A stretch of DNA of 64,000 nucleotides, taken from Leptomonas pyrrhocoris. Its lineage: Eukaryota; Euglenozoa; Kinetoplastea; Trypanosomatida; Trypanosomatidae. Shown piece after piece: positions 30,101 through 39,627 of the stretch. The translations under genes and the position numbers were made by a program. Below the pieces are notes generated by a model, which saw nothing but the letters and a program-made list of their open reading frames with translations, did not search any database and was not told the DNA's origin. Numbering within the stretch: the first letter of the stretch is position 1; the number at the start of each line of letters is the position of its first letter. Location of the stretch: NCBI RefSeq assembly GCF_001293395.1, contig NW_015438371.1, forward strand, positions 480,966-544,965, in the 5' to 3' direction.

Positions 30101-31484
30101 TACTGCGCTGCTGCCGCGCTGCCGCGTTTGGTGCGGCGGTTGTTGACGATGTCGCGGGCGATGGCGGCGCGCTGGGGAAGTACACGGACAGCTCCAAGAA
30201 GTTCTTGCGTAGTGCATTTTCGCTGCGGATATCGGTCGTGTCGAGACCACGAATGCACGCGACACGGTAGCCCAGTGCGTAGCGCATCTGGTTTGCCATC
30301 ACCGCCTCCACATACTGACCAACCTTCCGCAGGTACACGAGGGTGAGCAGCACCAGCACCGCGCAGAAGCCAAGGTTCAGCAGCCCCACTCGGGTCCACC
30401 GCCAGCTCCGCGGCCGTATATTCGACACCGTTAAGTCGTAAATCCCGTGCAGCGGGACCACAGCACAACCCAGCGCGATACCATGAAACCGGCAGTACGG
30501 CTTCAGCGCGTTGCACCCGGTCTCGTTGTCGTTCTGCCTGCCGCAGCCGTGAATGTCGCGCTGCCGCATCGTCTGCTCGACGTAGTTGTCGCTGCTCGCG
30601 AGGGGCATGATCCACACGGTGAAGAGCTCGCCAAAGAACATCAGCGCCAGGAAGAACTTGAGGGTAAAGAGGTAGATGGCGACGAGGGGGTCGGTCGGGG
30701 TCTTGGGCAGCGGCTCGCCGGGCTGCGAGACGCGCGAGCTGGCAGCGGGCGAGGACCGCGACGGTTGCTGTGGCGCAGGACGCGGCGAGGACGGCTCAAT
30801 TGCACCGTACGACGGCGTCGATGGCCCACTGCGAGGGAAGTGGGCGGCCGGCGTCACCTCCACCAACTCCGCCGCGTCCGCACGCACGTCCACAGCCGGG
30901 TAAGGCGCGAGAAACGGCGCGGCGCCATCCGGTGACGCGGCAGCCACAGGCGAGCACGCCGGGCGGATCGGCATGAAGGAGCGATCGCTCGTGTACCGCA
31001 GCGGGGCCGCCGGCTCGGCGTAGTGCACGGGCGAGAGGGCACCATCCTTGCGGTCCCGCAGCGACGGCTCCTCGATGCTGATCCAGTCCCGGAGGCGCGG
31101 GCAGATGAAGAACGTCGAGGTGAAGGGAAGACTCACGCCGAGCCGCTTGCGACGGGTGAAGGCGCGACCGCTGCGGCCATTAGGGCGGACGGTGTGCTCC
31201 GCGAAGATGGTTTGGCTGACTGAGGCGGAAGGCAGTGGCGGCGGCGGTCGCGCAGCGGAGTTGCGCCGTGTCTCCGATGCGGACGTCGTGGTGGTAGATG
31301 CTAACGGGGCCGGCTCGACAGTGTGGTTCGGTCGGTAGAAGCGCTTCAGCCACAGAATGTTGGTGCAGTGGAGGAAAGCCATGAAGCCTCCAAAGCCGAC
31401 CAGCAACGCCGCCCCTACGATGAGGGAAACAAAGAGACCTTGGTCATCGTAGTGCGACGATGCGGGAAGGTTGCCCTCCGACAT
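27180..31484 (-). CDS. CSC1/OSCA/TMEM63-type channel protein
   Basis: From the ATG at 31484 (MSEGNLPASSHYDDQGLFVS) the protein has 1434 residues, well above the 700-900 usual for the family. The order is that of CSC1/OSCA proteins. A first membrane helix lies at about 17-39, then a disordered insert of about 220 residues. Two helices follow at about 268-295 and 365-385. Next is a cytosolic PHM7-type domain with EQILITREPPFG and FVIFKDSLSAFEFIQ. The multi-helix RSN1-7TM region starts with LRFFFIFWVYIGLILTWSIP (about 728-747) and ends near 1038. A disordered Ser/Pro/Gln-rich C tail of nearly 400 residues follows. Family members are Ca2+-permeable osmosensitive or mechanosensitive channels, or lipid scramblases. 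A T-rich tract and GGCAG upstream of the ATG exclude the longer open frame. The location may be plasma membrane, flagellar or contractile-vacuole-like; sequence does not say. Confidence 0.9.
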   Translation of the reverse strand: MSEGNLPASSHYDDQGLFVSLIVGAALLVGFGGFMAFLHCTNILWLKRFYRPNHTVEPAPLASTTTTSASETRRNSAARPPPPLPSASVSQTIFAEHTVRPNGRSGRAFTRRKRLGVSLPFTSTFFICPRLRDWISIEEPSLRDRKDGALSPVHYAEPAAPLRYTSDRSFMPIRPACSPVAAASPDGAAPFLAPYPAVDVRADAAELVEVTPAAHFPRSGPSTPSYGAIEPSSPRPAPQQPSRSSPAASSRVSQPGEPLPKTPTDPLVAIYLFTLKFFLALMFFGELFTVWIMPLASSDNYVEQTMRQRDIHGCGRQNDNETGCNALKPYCRFHGIALGCAVVPLHGIYDLTVSNIRPRSWRWTRVGLLNLGFCAVLVLLTLVYLRKVGQYVEAVMANQMRYALGYRVACIRGLDTTDIRSENALRKNFLELSVYFPSAPPSPATSSTTAAPNAAARQQRSRNAYVTNDSIFDDYNPANDSYTICECLGLNCLFSTAGMHYYVVRREDATFTEPGKVEQILITREPPFGLLETIANTESAMAHLQEAIADEKALQRKTRLHSAELRVGAAGAGTLRRRRHHSPRGRQLESAPLQATSVVVSGSAVPSSNENSGTAVAVRGNAVRRDEAVLMTRCRFPACCDEMPAVPYYESVFFKNAADLNYALERVPHQPVSGAAFVIFKDSLSAFEFIQLFTARFGGLVSSLSATIAGPPGRIFQSSLTASRCALYLRFFFIFWVYIGLILTWSIPISFLGSLESLSQLPGIGEFLTYFTSLSTTLQSLVNAYLPVVVLALFNVALPYIIRVLVRMMGAFNRIECDGGQLYLQYIFMVMTAVIAQAAFQGAMSRLTDLLFDPNEEAFINFIVACVTPSNGYFYAKIISATCLSTWMDLLDPICILKALLLRGSARIQRNYDALFLPCEFEFPRLLSFDLMILSMGLLFHMTAPLLGLLTVVYFFVRYWSQRAKQTDRYRPTLSPAQDCTDFGVPAQVIRCVMWLYCFAETGGVLLMGLRDNSSGVVLCSVSLGTGLVLTVYVYVKTRRWSASLACARHFAATPHPHHHTHPISYQKRQQQQQQQSPGLAPTVTTPLRGRTSRFDPPSVPAPLSSSARSAPPTGTGGTAPAATATAGTSQSNASWADTPFENNPEDNPEERQLGRASRQYLVQEEGAMEGYEHVTLNQVLFDSARNPFLSHLLPRKAGVSLRFQPKHQRLSPIDAAREVRIMHETNFVVERYWDRGMTWFEEDMADRSWNGDDARGESSGWDSEEDSADGEERDRPRGSRGDVRVVNAPGAGSSGEHQSSPSFAQLARNESGSGTDAGAMKPCIAAVVDATLQSQTTVTDRFAAAASTPPQESPTRAERQSATPSEASPTTPLPPPPSSSSLPSPLRCAEEQRVDTVVEDEPQQRSVASAAVRTGDVPVEDVRASDSHVDPAV

Positions 31485-33374
31485 GATTGATTTGATGAGA
31501 GAAAGCAGCAACAACCCTCTGCCCCCCACCCACCCCGAAAAAAAAAAACAAACAATCAGGCAAACAAGAGTTGCGAAGAAAGAGAACGAGTGCACGACGT
31601 GGAAGGCAAAAAAATGTAATGTGCTCTATCGAATTCCCGTGTGTCGCTGCCGCTGTACGAGTAGGCAGTGCACGCAGAGAAGGGGAGCCAACCACAATCA
31701 ACAGCAGAAAGAGAGACGAGATCTGAAGCATCTACACACGAAGAGCGTGAAATCACCACCTTCCGCGGTTCCAGAGAAAACCAACAAACCAACAAAATAG
31801 CCAGTAATCAAATAACCAAACAACAACAAGAGAGAGAAACAAATGTGATCTGGTAATGAAAAAAAGGGGCGAAGTAAGAATTCCAAAGTGAGTTGCTGCG
31901 AGTGTGCTTTTCTTTATTTCACGTGATCGGTACGCCAAAGAGTCAAGAGGGCGCCGGCACAACCGCCTTTCCACCACCGCGCGAAGAGAAGAGCACGGAA
32001 CACCTGGCAGCCGTCTCCTCACCGGCGGGAAGGCCCCCAAAAAGAAAAAGTAAAATGAAAAGAGAGGAAAATTTAATGAAAAGAAACACGACTCTTGTGG
32101 AGGCAGCTAACAGCAATAACAATCGTAATAACAACAGAGGAGAGAGAGAGAGATGACTGAACACGCGCCACCACACACTGCAAAAAAGAGACACCAGCTT
32201 AATCTACCTGTTAAGAATACACTTGAACAGCAGCAGCAGGGGGAAAAAAAGACGAGACAGCAAATTCGGTTGATTCAGCGATCCGGTGACAAGTGTGTGT
32301 GTGTGTGTGCTCGCGTGGAAGTGGTTGAGTTAACGAAGACGAAGTTTCCTCTTTCAGGCCAGCTTTCACCTCTCTCCTCCAGCGCTCGAATTATTATTAT
32401 TAACGCGGTGAAGAAAGCGATAGAGTGGATCAACGGCAACAGACAAAAAAGGACAGCGGAGACCAAGCATGAAGGCCCGAGAATCAATGGGAAGAACAAA
32501 ATACACGCACACGATGCAGCTTACTTCTACTTCTTTCTATCCTACATGGGAGAAAACAAAAAATATTCACCTTTCCAGCGTCTTTTCCTTTTCCTTTCCT
32601 TTAAACCCAACAAAGGTGTCCGACGCAGGGTGAAGGGCACGAATAGGTTTGGAAGCTTCACATCAGCGCCGCGAAGAAGAAAACAGCACGCACAACGTGC
32701 GAATGTGGGCCGAAGAAGACGACGTAAAACAAAACAAAAAGGAGAAGAGGAAAGAGAAGACGAAGGTGAGGAGGGCAGTTTTACGGGGAGGGTACATATG
32801 GGCCGCGGAGTGGTGCGTCGAGATCAAATAGGTATCGTGCATGTTCCTTCGCCGTGTGTCCTTCTCGCTCTCTTGCTCTCTCGCTCTGGAGTCCGCCGTC
32901 GAGCAGGCGCGCGCACCACCGCCACCGCAGCAGCAACAGGGCACGGTAAACATGGGGACGCAGATACGTCCATATAGTCGATCCAGCGAAGTGGCAACTG
33001 CGCGTTGCGCAGCGGTGGCCGAACGCACAGTGCTGGAAAAAAGAACATCAAAAGTCTCCGTTCTCTTCTTCCGGGTGCTGCAGGCGCTGCCAAGATAATA
33101 TGAATATATATATTCACGGTTCTCGTTAAATGGCTATTTGCTATCGAGGGTTGTACATGGTGTACATCCATTGCCCCACAGTGTGGAATCCACTGTTTAC
33201 GTGCTCCAAGAGGTAACAAAATTATGAACATATTCCAGTATATATATCAAACATCAGCATTACTCTACAGAAGAAGACGTGCAGCTAACTTACAGAAAGC
33301 AAGAGAAGAAGAGAGAAACAGAAAATAACAGCAACATCCAAAAGGCAAAGCGGCTGTGTGAATCACACTTCCCG
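31485..33374 (-). other. Intergenic stretch (1.9 kb), no gene seen
   Basis: Gene-free on both strands. The + strand is purine-rich (GAAAAGAG-type), matching the neighbouring transcription direction. Short simple repeats include TA near 33103-33111. A 274-codon + strand frame here is rejected (see below). Should hold the acceptor of the channel gene and the 3' UTR of the cyclophilin gene. Confidence 0.6.
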
Positions 33375-34493
33375 TCATTCCTTGTACGTGACGTGCTTGC
33401 TGGATGCCGCCGCGCTCTTCTTCATCGAACTCTTCAGAGGCAGTGGTGAGGCGGCAGGAGGCGGGCTTGGCGTCGCCGCCGCCTCAACGGCAGCTTCTGC
33501 GGCCGCCGCAGGTACTGCCGGTGGTGATAGCGGCGATGGTGTACGGACAGCCTCCAGCGTTTCCGTCGCCGTTTCCAACGCTGGCGCATCTTGCGCAGTG
33601 GCGACGAGCTCACTTGACGCGTCGTGCACGCAGGTTTGATCTCTCACCCCTTCCTCCTCCGTTGTCGCCGTTGTCGCCGCCGTCGTGTCTGCGTAGCCTT
33701 CTCCAGCGTCCGTCAGCGGCAGCACAGAAGCGCCAAACGTGCTGGACGGCGCCTCGCCCCCTCCGCAGTCGACCACTACCACATACCGCGACGGCCGCCC
33801 GTCCTTGTCCCCGCAGGGGGCGACCAGGCCCAAGAACTGGTCCAGCCCTTGCACCACGCGCCCTACACAGCAGTGCCTGCCATTGAAGCTGCGCTCATTT
33901 GAGGCGGAGGTGGTGATGAAAAACTGCGAGCCGTTGGAGTTCGGCCCGTTGTTCGCCATGGACACGAGACCCACCTCGTTGTGACGCCGCTTCTTCGCCT
34001 CATCCGGCAGCCAGCCGCGGCCTGCGCTTGAGTAGCTGTTACTGCCCCCGGGCACCACGCGCATTGTAATGTCGCCGCCTTGCGCGCAGTAGGAAGGGAT
34101 GATCTTGTGGAAGTACGTGCCGCGGTAGCTCGGGGCGAGGCCCTGGTAGCAGTACACCGTGCCCTGCCGCGTAGCGGAGGCCCCGTTGCACAGGCGACGG
34201 AAGTTGGCGCAGAGGTGCGGGCACTCGTCGTCGAACAGCTCAATCTGCAACATCAAGCTCGTTTCATGTGGGGCGCCGGCGCCCTTCGTGGAGGCCAGCA
34301 AGTCTTGCCTGCCTTGCACCTGCGTGCCGGAGAGCGACGGGACACCCGGAAAGCCGGGGAAGACGGCGAGCTCCATCCAGCAGAGGGTGTGCGGGGCGCG
34401 TGCGGTGTGGCTGGCGTAACGGGAGCCGGAGGCGGTGGAGCCGGCGGTGATCGTCCCACCCAGGTGCCGCGTCGAGGACAGGCTCAGATGCAT
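33375..34493 (-). CDS. Cyclophilin-type peptidyl-prolyl isomerase (divergent active site)
   Basis: From the first ATG after a good acceptor (34493) the protein has 372 residues: an N extension (1-79), a cyclophilin domain (about 80-246) and a disordered Ala/Pro/Thr/Glu-rich C tail ending in basic KHVTYKE. Core motifs are clear: FHKIIPSYCAQGGD at 128-141, SMANNGPNSNGSQFFIT at 178-194 and VVVDCGG near 239-245. Compared with human CypA, Arg55 is Lys130, Phe60 is Tyr135, Gln63 is kept (Gln138), and the Trp121 position is not Trp (ERSFNGRH at 200-207), while His126 is kept. Isomerase activity may be reduced and cyclosporin binding weak (inference). There is no signal peptide; cytosolic or nuclear. 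A pyrimidine tract ending near 34606-34605 leaves a 5' UTR of about 110 nt. Confidence 0.9.
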   Translation of the reverse strand: MHLSLSSTRHLGGTITAGSTASGSRYASHTARAPHTLCWMELAVFPGFPGVPSLSGTQVQGRQDLLASTKGAGAPHETSLMLQIELFDDECPHLCANFRRLCNGASATRQGTVYCYQGLAPSYRGTYFHKIIPSYCAQGGDITMRVVPGGSNSYSSAGRGWLPDEAKKRRHNEVGLVSMANNGPNSNGSQFFITTSASNERSFNGRHCCVGRVVQGLDQFLGLVAPCGDKDGRPSRYVVVVDCGGGEAPSSTFGASVLPLTDAGEGYADTTAATTATTEEEGVRDQTCVHDASSELVATAQDAPALETATETLEAVRTPSPLSPPAVPAAAAEAAVEAAATPSPPPAASPLPLKSSMKKSAAASSKHVTYKE

Positions 34494-35099
34494 GGGAGAG
34501 TGTTCGCGGGTGTGGGTTGTACGTGTAGGGGCGTCGTCGCGGTGGGAAACCAAAACAAACAAACAAAAAAGCCCTCAGCAAAACTGAAAACAATCAATGC
34601 CCTTCTTCATAGAAACAGAAGAGAGAGAAACAGCAAAACAGAGAAGCTGTTGGGATGGTGTGTTTCCGTTGCAGCGAGGTGCATGCGGTGAGGGCAGGGC
34701 ATCACCAGTGTCGACCACGCGCGCGTGCCATGCATGAACGCAGCAGGCGAGTTCACGGTATCGCGCCGCCGCTTCTAGAAATGATGGTTGACGCCTTTTT
34801 AACGAGGTCTTTCGCGCCCACCGTACGTTTTGCTGTGAACGCTTCCTTTACGTATATATATATATATATATATATATATTTCCGATCTCGTTTACGCCGT
34901 TACTTCTGTGAGCGCACAACAGCACAAAACACCCTTCTCAGCACTTCGCCCCGCACACCCAACGCCTGGACGGAGAAAACGAAAAAGAAGAAGAAGCGAA
35001 GAAATACGGCTTTCATCAACACGGAGGGTCAGAGGCGTCGTTGTGTGCGGGCGTCGTGCGCTACACCCCCCTGCTTCTTCCTCTTTGCTTGTATATGTA
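34494..35099 (-). other. Intergenic stretch, no gene seen
   Basis: Includes the acceptor tract of the cyclophilin gene (about 34605-34645 on the sense strand) and a TA microsatellite (34853-34879). No gene seen. Confidence 0.6.
34853..34879. repeat. (TA)n microsatellite
   Basis: Twenty-seven bases of uninterrupted TA repeat in the spacer downstream of the dsRBD-like protein gene. Confidence 0.95.
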
Positions 35100-38000
35100 T
35101 TACAGACCCGGTTTCCGTTGTCTTCTCTGTACAGGCATAAATGGACTGTTGGGTCCCGCGGCTTGACGCCGTCGTGGCAGGGTGATGTGACGCGGATCCT
35201 CGAGAAACGCTTTCATGATTTTGTGCAGTACAGCACGCGGCGGCGCACGCGCAGAGCCGCCATCTCCGTCCTGTCTCTCGGTGCCGTCCAAGTCGACCCA
35301 CGCCCCCGCGTAGGCAGGCGCGTTCCTCAGCGGCTGCGTGTTGCGCTCCCCGTCCGGGGTATAGGGTGGAATGATGACCACCGCCTCCTTGCCGAGGTAT
35401 TTCTCTAGGGCAGCGTAGTTCGGTACGCAACGGTGGCGCGAGACGCCGACGGGAAACAAGGCCAGCACATCGATGCCCAAGGTGTAAAGGAGGGAGGCGG
35501 CGTGGAGGTAGCAGGCACGTACGGCGTCCTTGCGCTTCAGCGACATACCGGCGGCGATCACGTAGGTGGGGTTCCGCAACTGGCACTTGGCTGAACCGGC
35601 GGAGCCGTCAGCGCTGCGGACTTTCGCCGCAGCTGTAACACACGCGCATTGAGGAGGGCCGTCCTTCCTTTCTGCCGCGGCGGTGGTGGTGAGGAAAGGC
35701 CCTGGCAAAGGCAGCTGAAGGTACGCAACGCAGTGCGAACGCAGCGGAGGTACGTCGGTTGTAAATAAAACGGAGGGCGGAGCATTTTGGAGATACGTCG
35801 CTGCCCACAGCTCCGTGTTCGCGATTTCGTCTTTCGGTAGTCCGGCGTCTTGGGGTGCCGCCGGCGTGGGACGGAGATACGGAGAGGTGTATGGCGGGTT
35901 CGAGATGCGCATCGAGGCCATCACCGCGCGAAGCTCGGAAAGACGGGTGTTCATGCAGTACTTTAGGTAGTTCTCCACACATATCTTCACTTCGTTTCCA
36001 ACGGAAGAGAGCTCCTCGTCGTTGTCGGCGCTGTAGAGGCAGAAGTCCTGTGGCAGTCGCAGTTGCTTGGCGTGCACCGTGTCGGCGAACGGCGGCGGAA
36101 GTCGCACCTGGTGCCCTTCAAGGTAATAAGACGGCAAATACGGAGTCGTGAGCGTGGGGGTCGAGGACGACGGCGGTGACACGCCGAATGACACCTCTGA
36201 AGGCGTCGCAGCGCCCTTCTTCTTCAGCAGCGTCGCCGCATCCAACGCATGCGGGATGACCTGTCCGAGGGCGGCGCGGCGCTGCACGTATCTGCGCTCC
36301 TGCGCTGCATCGACGCACAGCGGCACCCCCAGCGCACACAGCGTGTCCATTGCGTGCAGCGCGCACAGCTGCATCGCCTTCTTCGCTGTGCTGCCGATGG
36401 CAGTCCCACCCCGCGGCCCGAAGCGTGCCGGCACCGGTGTGATGGTCGTGGCACGAAAGACGCGGTCGTTCATGTCGAACAACACGTACAAGTTTGTGTA
36501 GCGACTGCGTGCGATGTGCGTCTGCCACTCCCGCAGCATCGCGTACGCCTCCTCCAGCAGCTCCGACGGGGGGTTCACTTCGATGGCGTCCCTCGTCTGC
36601 GCAACGACGAAGTTGTGCGTGGCGATGATATGCTCTGACTCGGTGCGCCGCCCCCGCATCTGCGGCGACGCGTCAGCCGAGAGCCAGATGTCGTCTGTGC
36701 CGATCTGCGACTTCAGCGGCCGCGGCAGCGCGTCGTGCGGGTTGGGCGAGGCGGTGGACCCGCCAAGAGGGTCCGTGGCCCACCGCCCGTAGCCGGCCAC
36801 CACCGCGGCGTGTCGCGCTTGCCGCTTGTCGTCCTTCGGAAAGAGGGGCAGCCCCAGCGCGTCTACCAGCAGCTCCGCGTGCATCGCGGCAAGACGCACC
36901 GCCATCTCCTCCGTCTGCGACTTGCCGCGAGCCGTGACGCTCACACCGATCAGCCGCAGCTCCGCCTCCGACATGCGGGTGGTGAGCCCGGGCGTGGTGA
37001 CCTGGCGCACCTTCAAATGCTCCGCCAGCGTGGTGTCGTGCTGCTGGTAGTACTCCGTCACCCGCGCCAGCGCGTGCGGGCCGTCGAAGACGTAGGGCAG
37101 GACCAACGCATCCTCCGGTGTGGGGGAGCAGCGCAGGTTGCGGTCGTTCACCATCTGCCACATCCCGCTCTCCGTGGGGTCGAACTGCACGCTCGTCACG
37201 GCGGCCACTGCGGCAGCGACGGTCGCACTGGGGAGACTGGCATCACCGCCGGCTGCCAACCCGTTTCCCCGCATGGACGACGCCGCGACCTCCTCGTGGG
37301 CGTCCATCACCCCTTCCCAGCCGCTCTGCCAGGGGTAGACGACGGTGCTCGCGTAGGCCTGCACCCGCGCCGCGTGCTCCGCATCGCTGAAGGTCGGCGC
37401 GTACGCCGCACAGAGTTGATAGGGGTCGTGGCACCGCGACTCGTTCAGATTTGGGCAGCGGCTGAGGAAGGTGGTGGGGTGCGCCGTTGGCCACGTGAAG
37501 GGTGGTGGACTCCCCGGCCCATCGTTTGCCTCCAGTGCAGGAGAGACCGAGGCGCTGCACTTCGCAGACCTCGGCGAGCCCTCGCTTGACACAGTGTTTT
37601 TTATCGCGGAGTAGTCACTTGAAAGAGGAGCTCCAATGGTTTCCTTGGAGGGAAAGTCATGATTTAGACTGTGGGAGGAGGAGGCGCCGCTGTTGCTCTG
37701 CTTTGAGCTGGAAGACTGCGATGCTGCCTCTGCCACCGCCACCGCTGGTATATCCACGTGTAAAGAAGCAGGGCTTTGCTGAGAAGCGCGTTCGTTTGAC
37801 GCAGGGGATGATGATGGCGGAGGCGGAGAGCGCAGCAGGCGCAGCGGGGGTGGAACCGGCGTGCCGAGCGGTTTCACCGGATCATCGGGAAGCGGCGCGT
37901 AGCGGCCCTCCTTCAGCCGCACCGCTTCCGCGTGCTTCAGCTGCGCCGTCTTGAGACGAAACAATGGAACCCCGAGGGCGTCGCACACGCGCTCCGCGTG

Positions 38001-38750
38001 CATGGCCGCCAGCAGCTCCGCCTCCTTCCTGTCCTCGCCCAGACCCTGCGCGATGTGAAACCCGTGCGGCTCCGGCAGCGGTATGCGACACGTGGCGACG
38101 TAGTGACGGGGCAGCACGCGGCCCGCCGAGGCCGTCTCGTCTGCTGGTGGCACCTCCTTGACGCGAAAGATGTCCCCCTCCACGCGGCCCATGCGGCGGA
38201 TAAAGTTCGCGACGCGACCGCGCGCAAACGGGTCGAGGGTGTGCACATCGCAGTAGAGCCCGGGTGCGACGGCGGCCGAGGACGCACGTGTGGCGGAGGG
38301 CGCCGCGTGTGTTTCTGTGGTGGTGCTGCAGGAGGCGTCGGGAAGAATCTCCGCGTTGCCCACTTCCCCTACCGTGAAGCTCGACACTTGCTCCGTCGTG
38401 GTGCGGAAGGTGTCCGTGGACGTCTCCACCGAGGTGGTAGTGGTGGTGGTGATCACCTCGATGCAGTCAAGTGAGATCAGCTCCGGCTCTGGCGTGCTCG
38501 ACGACGCGGACGGGTCGAGGGTCGCACGTGAGGAGTACCGGCGCGAGTCCGTGTGCACCGTCTGGAGAGCCGCAACGACACTGTACTGCAAAAAGGCTTG
38601 ATAAGAGCGCAGCTTACCATCACGGGCGCGACCGGCACCGAGGTGAGCAAGAATAAAAGGAGATAAGACTGCTGTGCTTCTGCGCTGCAGCTGAAGGCGT
38701 GCGTGACGCAGCAACTGGCGTGGCATCGCTGCGTACGAGGAGACGCTCAT
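35100..38750 (-). CDS. Probable mitochondrial protein with four dsRBD-like modules (1216 aa)
   Basis: The N terminus (MSVSSYAAMPRQLLRHARLQ) is Arg-rich, without acidic residues for over 40 positions, and can form an amphipathic helix: a good mitochondrial targeting sequence. Four times the protein repeats a block resembling the C-terminal helix of a double-stranded RNA-binding domain. These are near 232-265 (GEDRKEAELLAAMHAERVCD then ALGVPLF), about 590-640 (SQTEEMAVRLAAMHAELLVD then ALGLPLF), about 770-820 (STAKKAMQLCALHAMDTLCA then LGVPL) and about 1056-1100 (LKRKDAVRACYLHAASLLYT then LGIDVL). Long disordered linkers separate them. The C terminus is Arg/Lys-rich. Comparable dsRBD-like segments occur in kinetoplast RNA-editing proteins such as the helicase REH2, so a role in mitochondrial RNA processing or the mitoribosome is the best guess. 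The start ATG follows TTCGTAGA, so the 5' UTR could be a single base; Met9 is an alternative. Confidence 0.65.
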   Translation of the reverse strand: MSVSSYAAMPRQLLRHARLQLQRRSTAVLSPFILAHLGAGRARDGKLRSYQAFLQYSVVAALQTVHTDSRRYSSRATLDPSASSSTPEPELISLDCIEVITTTTTTSVETSTDTFRTTTEQVSSFTVGEVGNAEILPDASCSTTTETHAAPSATRASSAAVAPGLYCDVHTLDPFARGRVANFIRRMGRVEGDIFRVKEVPPADETASAGRVLPRHYVATCRIPLPEPHGFHIAQGLGEDRKEAELLAAMHAERVCDALGVPLFRLKTAQLKHAEAVRLKEGRYAPLPDDPVKPLGTPVPPPLRLLRSPPPPSSSPASNERASQQSPASLHVDIPAVAVAEAASQSSSSKQSNSGASSSHSLNHDFPSKETIGAPLSSDYSAIKNTVSSEGSPRSAKCSASVSPALEANDGPGSPPPFTWPTAHPTTFLSRCPNLNESRCHDPYQLCAAYAPTFSDAEHAARVQAYASTVVYPWQSGWEGVMDAHEEVAASSMRGNGLAAGGDASLPSATVAAAVAAVTSVQFDPTESGMWQMVNDRNLRCSPTPEDALVLPYVFDGPHALARVTEYYQQHDTTLAEHLKVRQVTTPGLTTRMSEAELRLIGVSVTARGKSQTEEMAVRLAAMHAELLVDALGLPLFPKDDKRQARHAAVVAGYGRWATDPLGGSTASPNPHDALPRPLKSQIGTDDIWLSADASPQMRGRRTESEHIIATHNFVVAQTRDAIEVNPPSELLEEAYAMLREWQTHIARSRYTNLYVLFDMNDRVFRATTITPVPARFGPRGGTAIGSTAKKAMQLCALHAMDTLCALGVPLCVDAAQERRYVQRRAALGQVIPHALDAATLLKKKGAATPSEVSFGVSPPSSSTPTLTTPYLPSYYLEGHQVRLPPPFADTVHAKQLRLPQDFCLYSADNDEELSSVGNEVKICVENYLKYCMNTRLSELRAVMASMRISNPPYTSPYLRPTPAAPQDAGLPKDEIANTELWAATYLQNAPPSVLFTTDVPPLRSHCVAYLQLPLPGPFLTTTAAAERKDGPPQCACVTAAAKVRSADGSAGSAKCQLRNPTYVIAAGMSLKRKDAVRACYLHAASLLYTLGIDVLALFPVGVSRHRCVPNYAALEKYLGKEAVVIIPPYTPDGERNTQPLRNAPAYAGAWVDLDGTERQDGDGGSARAPPRAVLHKIMKAFLEDPRHITLPRRRQAAGPNSPFMPVQRRQRKPGL

Positions 38751-39585
38751 TCTACGAAGGGAAAAAGTAATAATCAGATACTATTCCTTAGGATGATGCG
38801 ATATGTAAGAAGGAAAGTGCCGTGTGGAGAAGGAAGAGGTGGAAGGACGCCTCACCTACGCTTCGTCTCTATCCTCTTCTAACAGCGCTGCGAAGAAGAG
38901 CCACTAACGAACAACTCCACAGATGATCAAAATAAAAGAGGGAGGGGGAGAAAAATAAATATATAGATACATATAAATACGAAGCATCGATTTACGCAGC
39001 GGAGACCGTACGCGCCGAAAGCGACGCAGCGTGCTTGACGAGCAGAGATAAGCGAGAGGCACAAGGGAGTGCGTAAAGCGAGCGGAAGGTGGGTGACACA
39101 CTTATCTTGGCCTTATTCGCAGCGCACAACGGAAGCATCGATTTTACTGCTGTTGCTGTCATGACTAATATATATATGGCAGAAGACGTTGCGTAAATTT
39201 CCCTACACTCACGCATTAACTCGTGTGTCCGTGTTCGTGTTCGTGTTCGTGTGTGTGTGTGTTTTCCCTGAGACGGAGAGAAAAGATCATCTTGTAAAAG
39301 AAATTACGGCGCGTAGAGGGAAGGTAAGACGGCGACGAAGGCAAAATAGGGGAGAGCCGCAGCTGCCGCGCTATGGCGCCCACGCGCCTCAAAGAAGCAG
39401 CACCACCACTGCATGAAAAGGAAGGAGGGGAAAAAAATCAAGCAAACAAGAGAAGCACACGCATTCAACCATCATCATCATCACTAAACAAAAACACGCA
39501 AAACGCCAAAACGTTTGTATGCTGCAGCATCGTGGGGTGCACAGAACCGTGCAGAGAACAAAGGTGTGGAGACGGACTGCTCACG

Positions 39586-39627
<42 letters not shown>

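Noticed and set aside
31485-31595. Signal-peptide-like extension of the channel protein
   Set aside because: The hydrophobic stretch is the translation of the T-rich acceptor tract. The family-like start is the ATG at 31484.
32153-32977. A 274-codon frame on the + strand inside a spacer
   Set aside because: It runs against the transcription unit, contains GT-repeat and purine-tract sequence, is rich in Lys/Arg runs from A/G-rich DNA, and has no domain. Its codon use does not match the neighbouring genes.
39191-39280. CGTGTT tandem as a possible regulatory array
   Set aside because: Only about four short units grading into GT repeat. Simple sequence slippage explains it.
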